NCBI RefSeq assembly: GCF_023195925.1
Contig: NZ_JALPRE010000003.1
Location: 310,001-374,000 of the forward strand
DNA length: 64,000 nt
Reading direction: 5' to 3'
DNA from: Aquimarina acroporae
GTDB taxonomy: Bacteria > Bacteroidota > Bacteroidia > Flavobacteriales > Flavobacteriaceae
The position numbers and the translations under genes are program-made. Shown in pieces: positions 25,365-33,254 of the stretch. The notes beneath the pieces were generated by a model, which saw only the letters and a list, made by a program, of their open reading frames with translations, ran no database searches and had not been told where the DNA came from. Numbering within the stretch: the first letter of the stretch is position 1; each line of letters begins with the position of its first letter.

Positions 25365-25378
25365 GAAGTGATCACTTC
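25365..25378. promoter_or_regulatory. Perfect 14-base palindrome, candidate operator
   Basis: GAAGTGATCACTTC is perfectly self-complementary. It lies 35 bases upstream of the minus-strand flavoprotein start, where a dimeric regulator could control the flavoprotein-polyferredoxin pair. It also lies in the ~316-base divergent region that must drive the DUF547 gene at 25647. The regulator is unknown. Confidence 0.4.
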
Positions 25379-25646
25379 CCGAAGTAAGTCGTATATAAAT
25401 ATAAGAACTTAAGTGGTCTAATTAATTTAGAATGAGTCTAAAAATTAACACCTCTGTAAGGATTTAGAGTTTTTGTCGAACATGTTTTTTTATCTTATAA
25501 GTAGATAAATGAGAATATGATAAAAATTTTCTTTTCATGTAAGTAGCTCATTTACGATTCGACTGAATGCCCGTTGCCGAGGTAAATTTTAACATAACAA
25601 AATTATAATTGAGTTCAGTTTATTGGATTCTCAAAACAGCATAACT

Positions 25647-26357
25647 ATGAAAAAGATAATAATCATACTAACACTACTGGTGGGTCATCTTACCTATGCT
25701 CAAAGTACCAATGATTTTTTTGCCAAGGCAGATACATTTTTTAAAACATATGTCTCTAATGGTCGTGTAAAATATGAGGCGATTAAGAAAAGCCCAGCTT
25801 CTTTAGATGAATTGGTAGAGATGGCATCAAAGATAAAAGTGTCTAAAAGTCAACCTAAAACATTTCAATCTTTTTATATCAATGCGTATAACCTTGCTGT
25901 AATTAAGGGGATAGTAGCTAAATATCCGGTAAAATCACCATTACATATTAAAGGTTTTTTCGACAAGACTACCTATACTATTGCAGGTAAACCAACTACC
26001 TTAAACGATCTTGAAAATAAGATTCTTAGAAAAAATTTCCCGGGAGAAGCCAGATTTCACTTTGCTTTGGTGTGTGCTGGATTAGGATGTCCTCCAATTA
26101 TTCCGGAAGCATACAAGCCTTCAGCTTTAGATAAGCAATTACAACGTCAAACTGTAAAAGCTTTGAATAATCCAAAGTTTATCAAAGTGAAAGGAAATAA
26201 AGTGCAGTTATCACAAATTTTCGAATGGTATAAAGAAGATTTTACCAGAAAAGGGTCTGAAATTGACTATGTAAACCTTTTTAGAAAAGAGAAACTACCT
26301 GCTAAGGCTAAAATTTCTTACTACGCTTATGACTGGACATTAAACGCAATCAAATAA
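25647..26357 (+). CDS. DUF547 protein, exported (paralogue 1, divergent)
   Basis: 236 residues from the ATG at 25647; the eight residues before it would disrupt an otherwise clean signal peptide (MKKIIIILTLLVGHLTYAQS). The DUF547 pattern is complete: 'FQSFYINAYNLAVIKGIVAK', 'LENKILRKNFPGEARFHFAL', then 'VCAGLGCPP' with two Cys, and 'LSQIFEWYKEDF'. DUF547 proteins are periplasmic and of unknown function; the conserved His and Cys pair suggest catalysis or metal binding. It is clearly less similar to the three minus-strand copies at 31-34 kb than those are to each other. It starts a plus-strand run with an outer-membrane protein gene next. Confidence 0.9.
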   Translation: MKKIIIILTLLVGHLTYAQSTNDFFAKADTFFKTYVSNGRVKYEAIKKSPASLDELVEMASKIKVSKSQPKTFQSFYINAYNLAVIKGIVAKYPVKSPLHIKGFFDKTTYTIAGKPTTLNDLENKILRKNFPGEARFHFALVCAGLGCPPIIPEAYKPSALDKQLQRQTVKALNNPKFIKVKGNKVQLSQIFEWYKEDFTRKGSEIDYVNLFRKEKLPAKAKISYYAYDWTLNAIK

Positions 26358-26376
26358 TAATCACATTAATTAACGA

Positions 26377-26425
26377 TATATCATTAAAATAGGGTAATTG
26401 GATTTATAGGTGTTTTAATGATATA
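26377..26425. repeat. 13-bp inverted repeat before the outer-membrane protein gene
   Basis: TATATCATTAAAA (26377-26389) and TTTTAATGATATA (26413-26425) are exact complements separated by 23 bases. The right arm ends 15 bases before the start codon at 26441, so it may be an operator or an mRNA hairpin near the ribosome-binding region. Confidence 0.45.
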
Positions 26426-26440
26426 GTAAATACACAAAAA

Positions 26441-27319
26441 ATGAAATCAGCTAAAAAAATTGCAACCACTTTTTTACTTTTATTTGCTATCACCTTTGGG
26501 TTTGCGCAAGATGACGACGATCAAGGAGGATCGGTAATTCAAACCTTAACCCCTTCTAAACTTATCGGGAAAGGGCAATACGATATAAAATGGTTTAATA
26601 ATTTATATACGCAAACCGAAAGCACATTTACTGACGGTACTGAGCCTAGGCAAACTTTTTTTACTTCAACCGTAGAAGCATATACTGGAGTTGGAGAAAA
26701 CAAGCGTTGGAATCTTGGTGTAATTCTAGAATTTAGATCTAATGTAGTTGCTGATCGTGGAGCTTTAGAAGTATTTCAGTTTGATGGGGAGCGCAACACA
26801 GCCAGATCTGGTTTTACATCTATCGCACCTTCGGTGAAGTTTGTTCCTTTAAAAAACGTCAACAATTTTTCGATCCAGAGTTCCTTTTTTATTCCTTTGG
26901 TAGATAACGAAACAGAAAATGGAGTTTTCCTAGATCAGAATGGATTTATTTGGCAAAATAGATTTTTCTATGACTATACCTTCCCTGGAAATAAATTTCA
27001 ATTATTTACAGAGTTGAATTCTGAGTTAAATTTTGGTAAAGAAGAAGATAGTTTTGCTAATAATAGTTTGAGACTAACGCCAGGAGTGTTCTTTAGTTAT
27101 TTCCCCAGTTCGAAGTTTACTGTCCTGGCTTTAGCGCAACATTCGGAACTAGTTGATTTAGGAAATGATTTTGATCAGAGTTTTACAGCTCTTGGGGGAG
27201 GTGCAAAATACCAATTAACAAATGAGCTAAACATAGAAGCGTTGTATACCAATTTTGTTGATGGAAGAAACACTGGGTTAGGAGAAACTTTTAATATAGG
27301 ATTAAGAGCAGTATTCTAA
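26441..27319 (+). CDS. Outer-membrane beta-barrel protein
   Basis: 292 residues. The signal peptide ends near FAQDDDD, followed by an acidic stretch. The mature chain alternates strands such as 'QYDIKWFNNLYTQTESTF', 'RWNLGVILEFRSNVVA', 'NNFSIQSSFFIPLV' and 'TFNIGLRAVF'; the last residue is Phe, the usual C-terminal signal for barrel insertion. About 12 strands can be counted. There is no TonB box or plug domain, so a small porin or transporter-like barrel is inferred. Neighbours: DUF547 upstream, GH113-like lipoprotein 29 bases downstream, suggesting one transcript from 25647 or 26441 to 29603. Confidence 0.75.
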   Translation: MKSAKKIATTFLLLFAITFGFAQDDDDQGGSVIQTLTPSKLIGKGQYDIKWFNNLYTQTESTFTDGTEPRQTFFTSTVEAYTGVGENKRWNLGVILEFRSNVVADRGALEVFQFDGERNTARSGFTSIAPSVKFVPLKNVNNFSIQSSFFIPLVDNETENGVFLDQNGFIWQNRFFYDYTFPGNKFQLFTELNSELNFGKEEDSFANNSLRLTPGVFFSYFPSSKFTVLALAQHSELVDLGNDFDQSFTALGGGAKYQLTNELNIEALYTNFVDGRNTGLGETFNIGLRAVF

Positions 27320-27348
27320 TAATATTGTATTTTCAGCAGTAAAAAAGA

Positions 27349-28350
27349 ATGCGAAAAGTTTTTTTACTGCTGTTTATAATCATCTTTTGTGGCTGCTCGG
27401 GTCAGCCATCTAAAATAAATGGGATAAGTTTTGTAGGATCTCCTCAAGAAATAAATGCTGCTCATGTAGAACCTGTAGTAGAGGTCAATGCAAATTGGGC
27501 AGCAGTTATGCCATTTGGATTTTTGAGAGATCTGGAAACACCTAATGTAGTTTTTAATGTAGAAAGACAATGGTGGGGAGAACGACGAGATGGTGCCAAA
27601 AGAACAATAGAACTGCTTAATGAAAGAGGAATTAAGGTAATGCTCAAACCTCAAATTTGGGTTTGGCATGGAGAGTTTACCGGAAATATTAACATGAATT
27701 CTGAAGAACAATGGAAACAATTAGAGAAATCATACAAAGAGTTTATAGTGCTTTACGCGCAATTGGCCGAAGAAATGAAGGTGCCCATACTATGTATAGG
27801 TACAGAGTTGCATACGTTCGTGCAGACCAGACCAGAGTATTGGAGCGAATTAATCAAAGAGATAAGAGGAATATATAAAGGTAAATTGACCTATGCCGAA
27901 AACTGGGATCAGTTTGACCGAGCTCCGTTTTGGGGTCAATTAGATTATATAGGTATCGATGCCTATTTTCCCGTGTCGCAAAACCAATCGCCAAGCCTTG
28001 AAGATTGTAAACAAGGGTGGCAGAAACATAAAAAAGAAATAATAGCATTAAAAGATAAGGTTAAAAAACCTGTGCTATTTACAGAATATGGATACCGAAG
28101 TATTCAATATACGGGTAAAGAACCGTGGGATTCTAGTCGATATTCTGGAAAAGTAGATCTAAAGGCGCAAAATAATGCAATAACAGCTTTATATGAGGAA
28201 TTCTGGGGAGAATCCTGGTTTGCCGGAGGGTTTTTATGGAAATGGTACCATAATCATAAGGAAGTAGGAGGAGAAAATAACAATAGGTTTACCATTCAAA
28301 ATAAACCATCAGAAAAAATAATAAAAGAGCTGTACTCAATAAACCAATGA
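27349..28350 (+). CDS. GH113-like TIM-barrel lipoprotein
   Basis: 333 residues. Lipoprotein signal 'FLLLFIIIFCGCSGQ'. A TIM barrel follows: 'GIKVMLKPQIWVWHGEF', 'ILCIGTELHTF' with Glu153, 'YIGIDAYFPVS', 'PVLFTEYGYRS' with Glu246, and 'GGFLWKWYHNH'. Glu on strands 4 and 7 with this wording matches glycoside hydrolase family 113 (beta-mannanase-related) proteins. As a lipoprotein it should act in the periplasm or on the surface. Its stop overlaps the next gene (ATGA), so it is coupled to the BamA-like barrel. Substrate unknown; acting on a glycoconjugate of the neighbouring arsenosugar pathway is a speculative option. Confidence 0.82.
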   Translation: MRKVFLLLFIIIFCGCSGQPSKINGISFVGSPQEINAAHVEPVVEVNANWAAVMPFGFLRDLETPNVVFNVERQWWGERRDGAKRTIELLNERGIKVMLKPQIWVWHGEFTGNINMNSEEQWKQLEKSYKEFIVLYAQLAEEMKVPILCIGTELHTFVQTRPEYWSELIKEIRGIYKGKLTYAENWDQFDRAPFWGQLDYIGIDAYFPVSQNQSPSLEDCKQGWQKHKKEIIALKDKVKKPVLFTEYGYRSIQYTGKEPWDSSRYSGKVDLKAQNNAITALYEEFWGESWFAGGFLWKWYHNHKEVGGENNNRFTIQNKPSEKIIKELYSINQ

Positions 28351-29603
28351 ACCTTCACACTTTTTTTCTATTACTTTTTATAACTACCGCAGGTTTTGCG
28401 CAAAACAAAACTATATCTGAAGTTATCATTCAGGGAAATAAAAAAACAAAAACTTCAGCACTAGTAAAGCTTACCAATATGAGAAAAGGGAATGTTTTAG
28501 ATTCTTTAAAGATTGAAGAAGATATCAAAAGACTTAAGAGATTACCATCTATAGCGCATGCATATTATCAGGTACATGAAAAGGAAGAGGGATATCACGT
28601 AGTGTACGGGGTAGAAGAAAACTTCACTATTATTCCTTCTGCTAATATATACACAACCAACGATGATGAGTTTGCTTTTAGAATAGGGCTCTATGAGTTC
28701 AATTTATTTGGACAAAATGTGACTTTTGGTGGGATTTATCAAAATGATATTTATAGCTCCTACAGCGTAAATCTAAGAGCACCTTTTCTATTTAGTAAGA
28801 GATTGGGGCTGGCCATTAATCACAGTAATATTACTACAGAAGAGCCTGTTTTTTTAAGTAGCGGTACCGCAGATTATAAGTATAACAATACATCTTACGA
28901 AATTCTCGGGTTGTACCAATTCAATTTTCAAAATAGAATAGAACTAGGAGTAAACTATTTTAATGAAGATTATGAGTATAAAAGAGGGATCACAGAAGAA
29001 GGAACACCATTAGATTTTGATGTAAACAAACTTCTATATAAGTTCATATATGAGTATGATAACCTGAATTATGATTTTCAGTATGTATCTGGATTTAAAA
29101 GTACATTTAATATGCAGTATGTCATAAGCACAGAAAATGTACTACCAGATTTTATTATCGGGTGGAACGACTTTTTGTATTATCATAGAGTAGGAAAAAA
29201 GGGAAATTGGGCCTCTCGCCTGCGTATGGGCCTTGCTACCAATGATGATTCCCCTTTTGCACCATTTGCTGTTGATAATAATCTAAATATTCGTGGTGTT
29301 GGAAATACAATTGATCGAGGGACAGGAGTTATTGTTTTAAATACCGAGTATAGACATACATTATATGAGAAAGATTGGTTTATTATGCAGAGTAATGTTT
29401 TTGTAGATGGTGGCAGTTGGCGTAATCCTGGGGGAGATTTTGGAGATTTTGGAGACACTCAGAATTTCCGTATTTACCCTGGAGTAGGATTACGATTCAT
29501 ACATAAAAGAATTTTTAATGCTATTTTTAGAATAGATTATGGATATGGAGTTACCGAAGATGCTACCAATGGATTTGTTTTTGGTATTGGACAGTATTTT
29601 TAA
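28347..29603 (+). CDS. BamA/TamA-superfamily outer-membrane protein with one POTRA domain
   Basis: 418 residues. A signal peptide (ends 'TTAGFAQ') leads to a single POTRA-like domain, 'ISEVIIQGNKKTKTSALVKL' to 'GYHVVYGVEENFTI' (about 22-95). A beta-barrel of the surface-antigen family ends 'GVTEDATNGFVFGIGQYF' with terminal Phe. It is far shorter than BamA (~800 residues) and has one POTRA rather than five, so it is not the core assembly factor. Minimal members like this may export or insert a specific substrate. It overlaps the GH113-like lipoprotein gene by four bases; those two and the barrel at 26441 look like a functional unit. Confidence 0.82.
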   Translation: MNLHTFFLLLFITTAGFAQNKTISEVIIQGNKKTKTSALVKLTNMRKGNVLDSLKIEEDIKRLKRLPSIAHAYYQVHEKEEGYHVVYGVEENFTIIPSANIYTTNDDEFAFRIGLYEFNLFGQNVTFGGIYQNDIYSSYSVNLRAPFLFSKRLGLAINHSNITTEEPVFLSSGTADYKYNNTSYEILGLYQFNFQNRIELGVNYFNEDYEYKRGITEEGTPLDFDVNKLLYKFIYEYDNLNYDFQYVSGFKSTFNMQYVISTENVLPDFIIGWNDFLYYHRVGKKGNWASRLRMGLATNDDSPFAPFAVDNNLNIRGVGNTIDRGTGVIVLNTEYRHTLYEKDWFIMQSNVFVDGGSWRNPGGDFGDFGDTQNFRIYPGVGLRFIHKRIFNAIFRIDYGYGVTEDATNGFVFGIGQYF

Positions 29604-29697
29604 AGTACCGTACTTCAATTTTTAAGTTTGGATTTATCTTTTCGATCATTTATAATTCCTTAATTTTATACTATTATAAACCATTTAACCCCTAATA

Positions 29698-30177
29698 ATG
29701 ACTATTAACACCGCAGATCTTTGGGATGAATTTACCGAAGAGTTAACCCTGTTAAATTTAGACCTTAAACACTTTGGTAAAAAAGATAGTTTTTTTGGAG
29801 AAGTAGTTACTTTAAAACTACATGAAGACAATACTTATGTAAGAAAAGTACTCGAAGAACCAGGAGAAGGTAAGGTTTTGGTAGTTGATGGAGGAGGTTC
29901 AAGACGATGTGCTTTGGTTGGTGATAATATTGCAAAATTAGCCATAGATAACAAGTGGGAAGGTATTATTGTGTATGGTAGTATTCGAGATTCTAAAGAA
30001 ATTAATACCATGAATATAGGTATTAAAGCATTAGGAACGTGCCCTGTTAAAAGCATCAAAAGAAATGTAGGCCTTCGAGGAGAGAATTTAATCATAGAAG
30101 GTACAAATATTGCAAATTCACAATATATCTATGCAGATTGGGATGGAGTTGTTTTGGCAAATAGAAAATTAGTTTAA
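29698..30177 (+). CDS. RraA-like protein
   Basis: 159 residues, complete RraA length. 'GKVLVVDGGGSRRCALVGDN' and 'EGIIVYGSIRDSKEINTM' contain the 'G...RDxxE' metal/substrate pattern also used by 4-hydroxy-4-methyl-2-oxoglutarate aldolases, and 'YIYADWDGVVLAN' is the conserved C-terminal block. In E. coli the homologue inhibits RNase E. In this phylum the canonical partner is doubtful, so an oxo-acid aldolase/decarboxylase or another role is open. It lies 94 bases after the barrel gene and converges on the TIGR04283 glycosyltransferase gene. Confidence 0.9.
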   Translation: MTINTADLWDEFTEELTLLNLDLKHFGKKDSFFGEVVTLKLHEDNTYVRKVLEEPGEGKVLVVDGGGSRRCALVGDNIAKLAIDNKWEGIIVYGSIRDSKEINTMNIGIKALGTCPVKSIKRNVGLRGENLIIEGTNIANSQYIYADWDGVVLANRKLV

Positions 30178-30203
30178 CCAGCAGTAATCACTAGTATTCT
30201 AAA

Positions 30204-30914
30204 TTAAGAAACTACCTTTTCTTTATAATATCGGTATAAGTCTTCAGAAGAGGCTCCCATCCACCTTCTCATATGTATATTAAGGAAATGATATTGTAAT
30301 CGCCAAACACCTATTTCCCGGTATTTTCTTGCAGAAGTAATTACATATTGTGGGATAATCACAAATTGATTAATGGCAAAAAGGCGGTCTACCAAATCGT
30401 TATCTTCATACACGATATAAGATTCATCATATCCGTTTACCTCGTCAAATAAATCTTTAGTAATAAATTGACTTTGATCTCCTCCTCTACATCGTTTACT
30501 TTCAAATTGTGTTAGCCACCCTAAAAAACGCAGCCAAGGATGGTTAGAATCAAATTTCATTCTAAAACATCCTGCATTATTGCCTTTTTTAACCTCATTC
30601 AAAATGAAATGGTCATAATGTTTAGGGGGATACGAATCTGCATGGAGAAAATATAGAACTCGCCCTTTGGCAACTTTGGCTCCACTGTTTAATTGTATGG
30701 CTCTTCCTTTTGGAGAAGAAATAAGGCTGACTTTGGGATTGTTTTCTTTTATACATTGAAGAATTACCTCTAAGGAGTTATCCTCACTGCCTCCATCTAC
30801 AACAATAATTTCTTCTAGGTTTTCTTGCGAATAGCTATTCTGAAATAAGTAGGAAAGCAGCTTACAAATTGTAGCTGCTTCATTGAGTATAGGAATAACA
30901 ATCGATATTTTCAA
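30204..30914 (-). CDS. TIGR04283-type arsenosugar biosynthesis glycosyltransferase
   Basis: 236 residues, GT-A fold of GT2. 'MKISIVIPILNEAATICKLL', 'EIIVVDGGSEDNSLEV', the donor loop 'SPKGRAIQLNSGAKVAKG' and 'VLYFLHADSYPPKHY' (metal-binding HAD/S) are present. 'CRGGDQSQFITKDLFDEVNG' is the signature that, to my memory, marks the family named TIGR04283, found beside arsM/arsS clusters. It probably adds a sugar or processes the dimethylarsinoyl-ribose intermediate. It lies downstream of three DUF547 genes on the same strand and 4.5 kb from the arsenosugar operon end. Family assignment is firm for GT2, moderate for the arsenosugar role. Confidence 0.82.
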   Translation of the reverse strand: MKISIVIPILNEAATICKLLSYLFQNSYSQENLEEIIVVDGGSEDNSLEVILQCIKENNPKVSLISSPKGRAIQLNSGAKVAKGRVLYFLHADSYPPKHYDHFILNEVKKGNNAGCFRMKFDSNHPWLRFLGWLTQFESKRCRGGDQSQFITKDLFDEVNGYDESYIVYEDNDLVDRLFAINQFVIIPQYVITSARKYREIGVWRLQYHFLNIHMRRWMGASSEDLYRYYKEKVVS

Positions 30915-30981
30915 CTTAGGAGTATTAAAATTGGGCTATAAATGTACTCATTTAAGTGTGTTATTCTGTATAATTTGTCTC

Positions 30982-31728
30982 CTAATCTAGGGCAAATGCT
31001 GAGGATGCTTTTTTACCTTCATTTAACCCCCAGTTGTAATTCTTATATCCTTTTTTAGGTTGATTTTCAATTTTTACAGCAGAATATCTATTGATAAAAT
31101 CTTTTACATCTCCTCCATTTACTTTGAAGTCCTTTTTGTACCATGTAAATATTTTAGATACGCTCACTTCAGAGTCGGTAATAGTGTTTCTTAAAGGGTC
31201 GTTGATAAACTTGCTAGTTTGTTGATCCAGGGCTGTATGTAAATTATCTGCTGTGTAAGCTCTGTTCCAGACTACTGGACAAGAAATAGAAGCGCAGTTG
31301 ATAGCAAAATGAATTCTTGGATCACCAAATTTTCTTAAGATTTTATGTTCTAATTCTCCTAGACTGTGCCATACACCGTCAATTTTGAAGAATTTTTTGT
31401 CCCATGGGTTTTCAAGATCCTTAATGCTCTTGATAGGGTAACTATCTATTACTAATTTAATAGTATATGCATTATATGCATTGATCCAGTAAGCTAATTT
31501 TTCTTCTCTAGACCAACTTTCCTGAGGCGGATTTTCTGATAATTGTCTGAAATATCTATATAATTGAGAGCTATCTCTCATAAAACCGTCATAATCTACC
31601 AAACCATCTTCAGAGACATTTAATAGTAAAGCTTGATCCCATACGCTATGGTCAAAACTTTGTTGTGCGTTTGTTTGATTAAAAAATAATATTGTGAATA
31701 GTGTTAGTATAAATGCTGGAGCTTTCAT
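30982..31728 (-). CDS. DUF547 protein, exported (paralogue 2)
   Basis: 248 residues. Signal peptide MKAPAFILTLFTILFFNQTN, cleaved near AQQ. The core is 'EEKLAYWINAYNAYTIKLVI', 'LGELEHKILRKFGDPRIHFA', 'INCASISCPVVWNRAYTA' with Cys145 and Cys150, and 'VSKIFTWYKKDFKVNGGD'. It shares very similar opening and closing segments ('FDHSVWDQ', 'YNWGLNE') with the copies at 32095 and 33255, so the three are recent tandem duplicates. Function unknown. The next gene downstream on the strand is the TIGR04283 glycosyltransferase (67-base gap), hinting at a joint role. Confidence 0.9.
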   Translation of the reverse strand: MKAPAFILTLFTILFFNQTNAQQSFDHSVWDQALLLNVSEDGLVDYDGFMRDSSQLYRYFRQLSENPPQESWSREEKLAYWINAYNAYTIKLVIDSYPIKSIKDLENPWDKKFFKIDGVWHSLGELEHKILRKFGDPRIHFAINCASISCPVVWNRAYTADNLHTALDQQTSKFINDPLRNTITDSEVSVSKIFTWYKKDFKVNGGDVKDFINRYSAVKIENQPKKGYKNYNWGLNEGKKASSAFALD

Positions 31729-32094
31729 GCTTATAGTTTTTTAGAATGGTTATTACTTCGTCTTTCTCTTTTATTCCTGTAATTTGAAACTTAACAAACC
31801 GGTTAATCGTTATTTACCGATTTAGTAGAGAATGCTAAATTGACCTTACATAAAAACTCGTTTTTTTGAACTTTGTAATGATTGGGTTATTACCAAATAA
31901 TGATGGCAAGAAATAAGCCATTTAAAGTTTAAATAGCTTGTAATAAGGTGATTATTGTTGATTTTGATCGATATTCTATGTGTCCGATTATTAGATTTTG
32001 ATACTTAAAATCTTTGTGAAAATTTTAACTTTTGTTGTATGTAATCGAGGTTACATCTTTAGAAGATATTGGGGTGAAATTCACTCCAAATAGT
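31729..32094. other. 366-base gap between DUF547 genes
   Basis: No coding potential on either strand. It presumably holds the promoter of the DUF547 gene at 31728 and the end of the transcript from 32095. The palindrome AACCGGTT at 31797-31804 is the only notable short site. The 12-base TTTATCGATGAA found upstream of the next DUF547 gene is absent here. Confidence 0.45.
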
Positions 32095-33057
32095 TTACTC
32101 ATTTAACGTCCAATCGTATTTTACAAAGGTTTTCTTTGCATTAAAACTGATTTTGATTTTTGAGTATTTGTTTAGAAAATCGATTAATGAACCTTCTGTT
32201 TTAAAATCCTTTCCGAACCATGAAAATATTTTAGACAATTGTATCTTATTTGTAGTAATAATATTGCGTTGGGAGTCATTAATAAAGCTAATCGATAGGT
32301 TATCTAACTCCTTATTTACATTTTGTGCCGTAAAAGCTTTGTTTAGCAGCTTAGGGCATGAAAAAGAGGCACAGTTTATCCCGAAATGAATTCTTGGGTC
32401 TCCCATTTTTCTTAATATTCGATGTTCAACATCATTTAATGTATACCATTTGGTTCCCAATTTAAAGAATCTTAAATCCCAGGGGTCTTTAATATCTTTT
32501 ATGCTCTGCAAAGGATAATTATCTATAATTAGTTTTACGGTAAATGCATTATATACATTAATCCAATAGGCTAGTGTATTTTCTTTACTCCAATTTTCTT
32601 CGGGCATGTTTTCACTAAGAGAGGTTAAGTATGTTTTGAATACTTTTCTATTTTGTTTAAAACCTTTGTAGTTTACTTTTCCGTCACTAGAAACATATTT
32701 TGATAATAAATCATTCCAGGTGCTGTGATCAAAAGCTTCCAATATAACCTCAGCATTGTCATTTGTTTCTGGTTTTTCTTGTCCAGAAACGTTGCTGCCT
32801 GTGTCATCTAGTTTTACATGAGTTTCAGATTCTTTTTTATCATGACTTTCGTTATTGGTTTCAGGAACTATTTGCTCGATAATACCATCGGGAGCTTTTT
32901 CTTCAATAGGAATTTTAATTTTAACGGTATCAGATTTTACTTGGGATTTTTGTGACTGTTCTTGTGTGTCTATAGTATTTGTTTGTTGAATGGCTGCTTT
33001 ACTTCCACCACATGCAAAAGTTAAACAAATAGCAAATATGAAAAGTATTTTGTTCAT
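32095..33057 (-). CDS. DUF547 lipoprotein with long linker (paralogue 3)
   Basis: 320 residues from the ATG at 33057; the longer frame adds 34 residues without signal character. MNKILFIFAICLTFACGGSK is a lipoprotein signal with Cys16. A ~90-residue Glu/Thr/Ser/Lys-rich, low-complexity linker (about 20-110) separates anchor and domain. The DUF547 domain starts at 'FDHSTWNDLLSKYVSSDGKV', with 'WINVYNAFTVKLIIDNYPL', 'HRILRKMGDPRIHFGINCAS' and FSCPKL (both Cys kept), ending 'KYDWTLNE'. It is the only one of the four that is membrane-anchored; the linker would let it reach across the periplasm or to the surface. Confidence 0.9.
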   Translation of the reverse strand: MNKILFIFAICLTFACGGSKAAIQQTNTIDTQEQSQKSQVKSDTVKIKIPIEEKAPDGIIEQIVPETNNESHDKKESETHVKLDDTGSNVSGQEKPETNDNAEVILEAFDHSTWNDLLSKYVSSDGKVNYKGFKQNRKVFKTYLTSLSENMPEENWSKENTLAYWINVYNAFTVKLIIDNYPLQSIKDIKDPWDLRFFKLGTKWYTLNDVEHRILRKMGDPRIHFGINCASFSCPKLLNKAFTAQNVNKELDNLSISFINDSQRNIITTNKIQLSKIFSWFGKDFKTEGSLIDFLNKYSKIKISFNAKKTFVKYDWTLNE

Positions 33058-33105
33058 TTTTATTTGGGTTAAATTACAAGAGATGAAACACAAAAAACGA
33101 TAACG

Positions 33106-33117
33106 TTTATCGATGAA
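33106..33117 (-). promoter_or_regulatory. Core of the 28-base motif, partial copy 3
   Basis: TTTATCGATGAA is identical to the centre of copy 1 (1352-1363) and lies 49 bases upstream of the DUF547 lipoprotein start. An A-run precedes it, as in copy 1, but the remaining positions differ. Taken with the copy at 34053 it suggests that two of the three tandem DUF547 genes share a control site. Confidence 0.35.
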
Positions 33118-33254
33118 GTTATCTCTCTTAGTATAGTAGTACCAAACTTTGGGCCACACTATAAAATTGAAATGAGATGTAATCTTTTTTGTTTTCTGTA
33201 TTACGAATTCCTTACAGTAACTTTTGGTCGGTGATATTGTAATTACCTGTCAAA

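Noticed and set aside
28347..29603. Core BamA
   Set aside because: It is half the length with only one POTRA domain.
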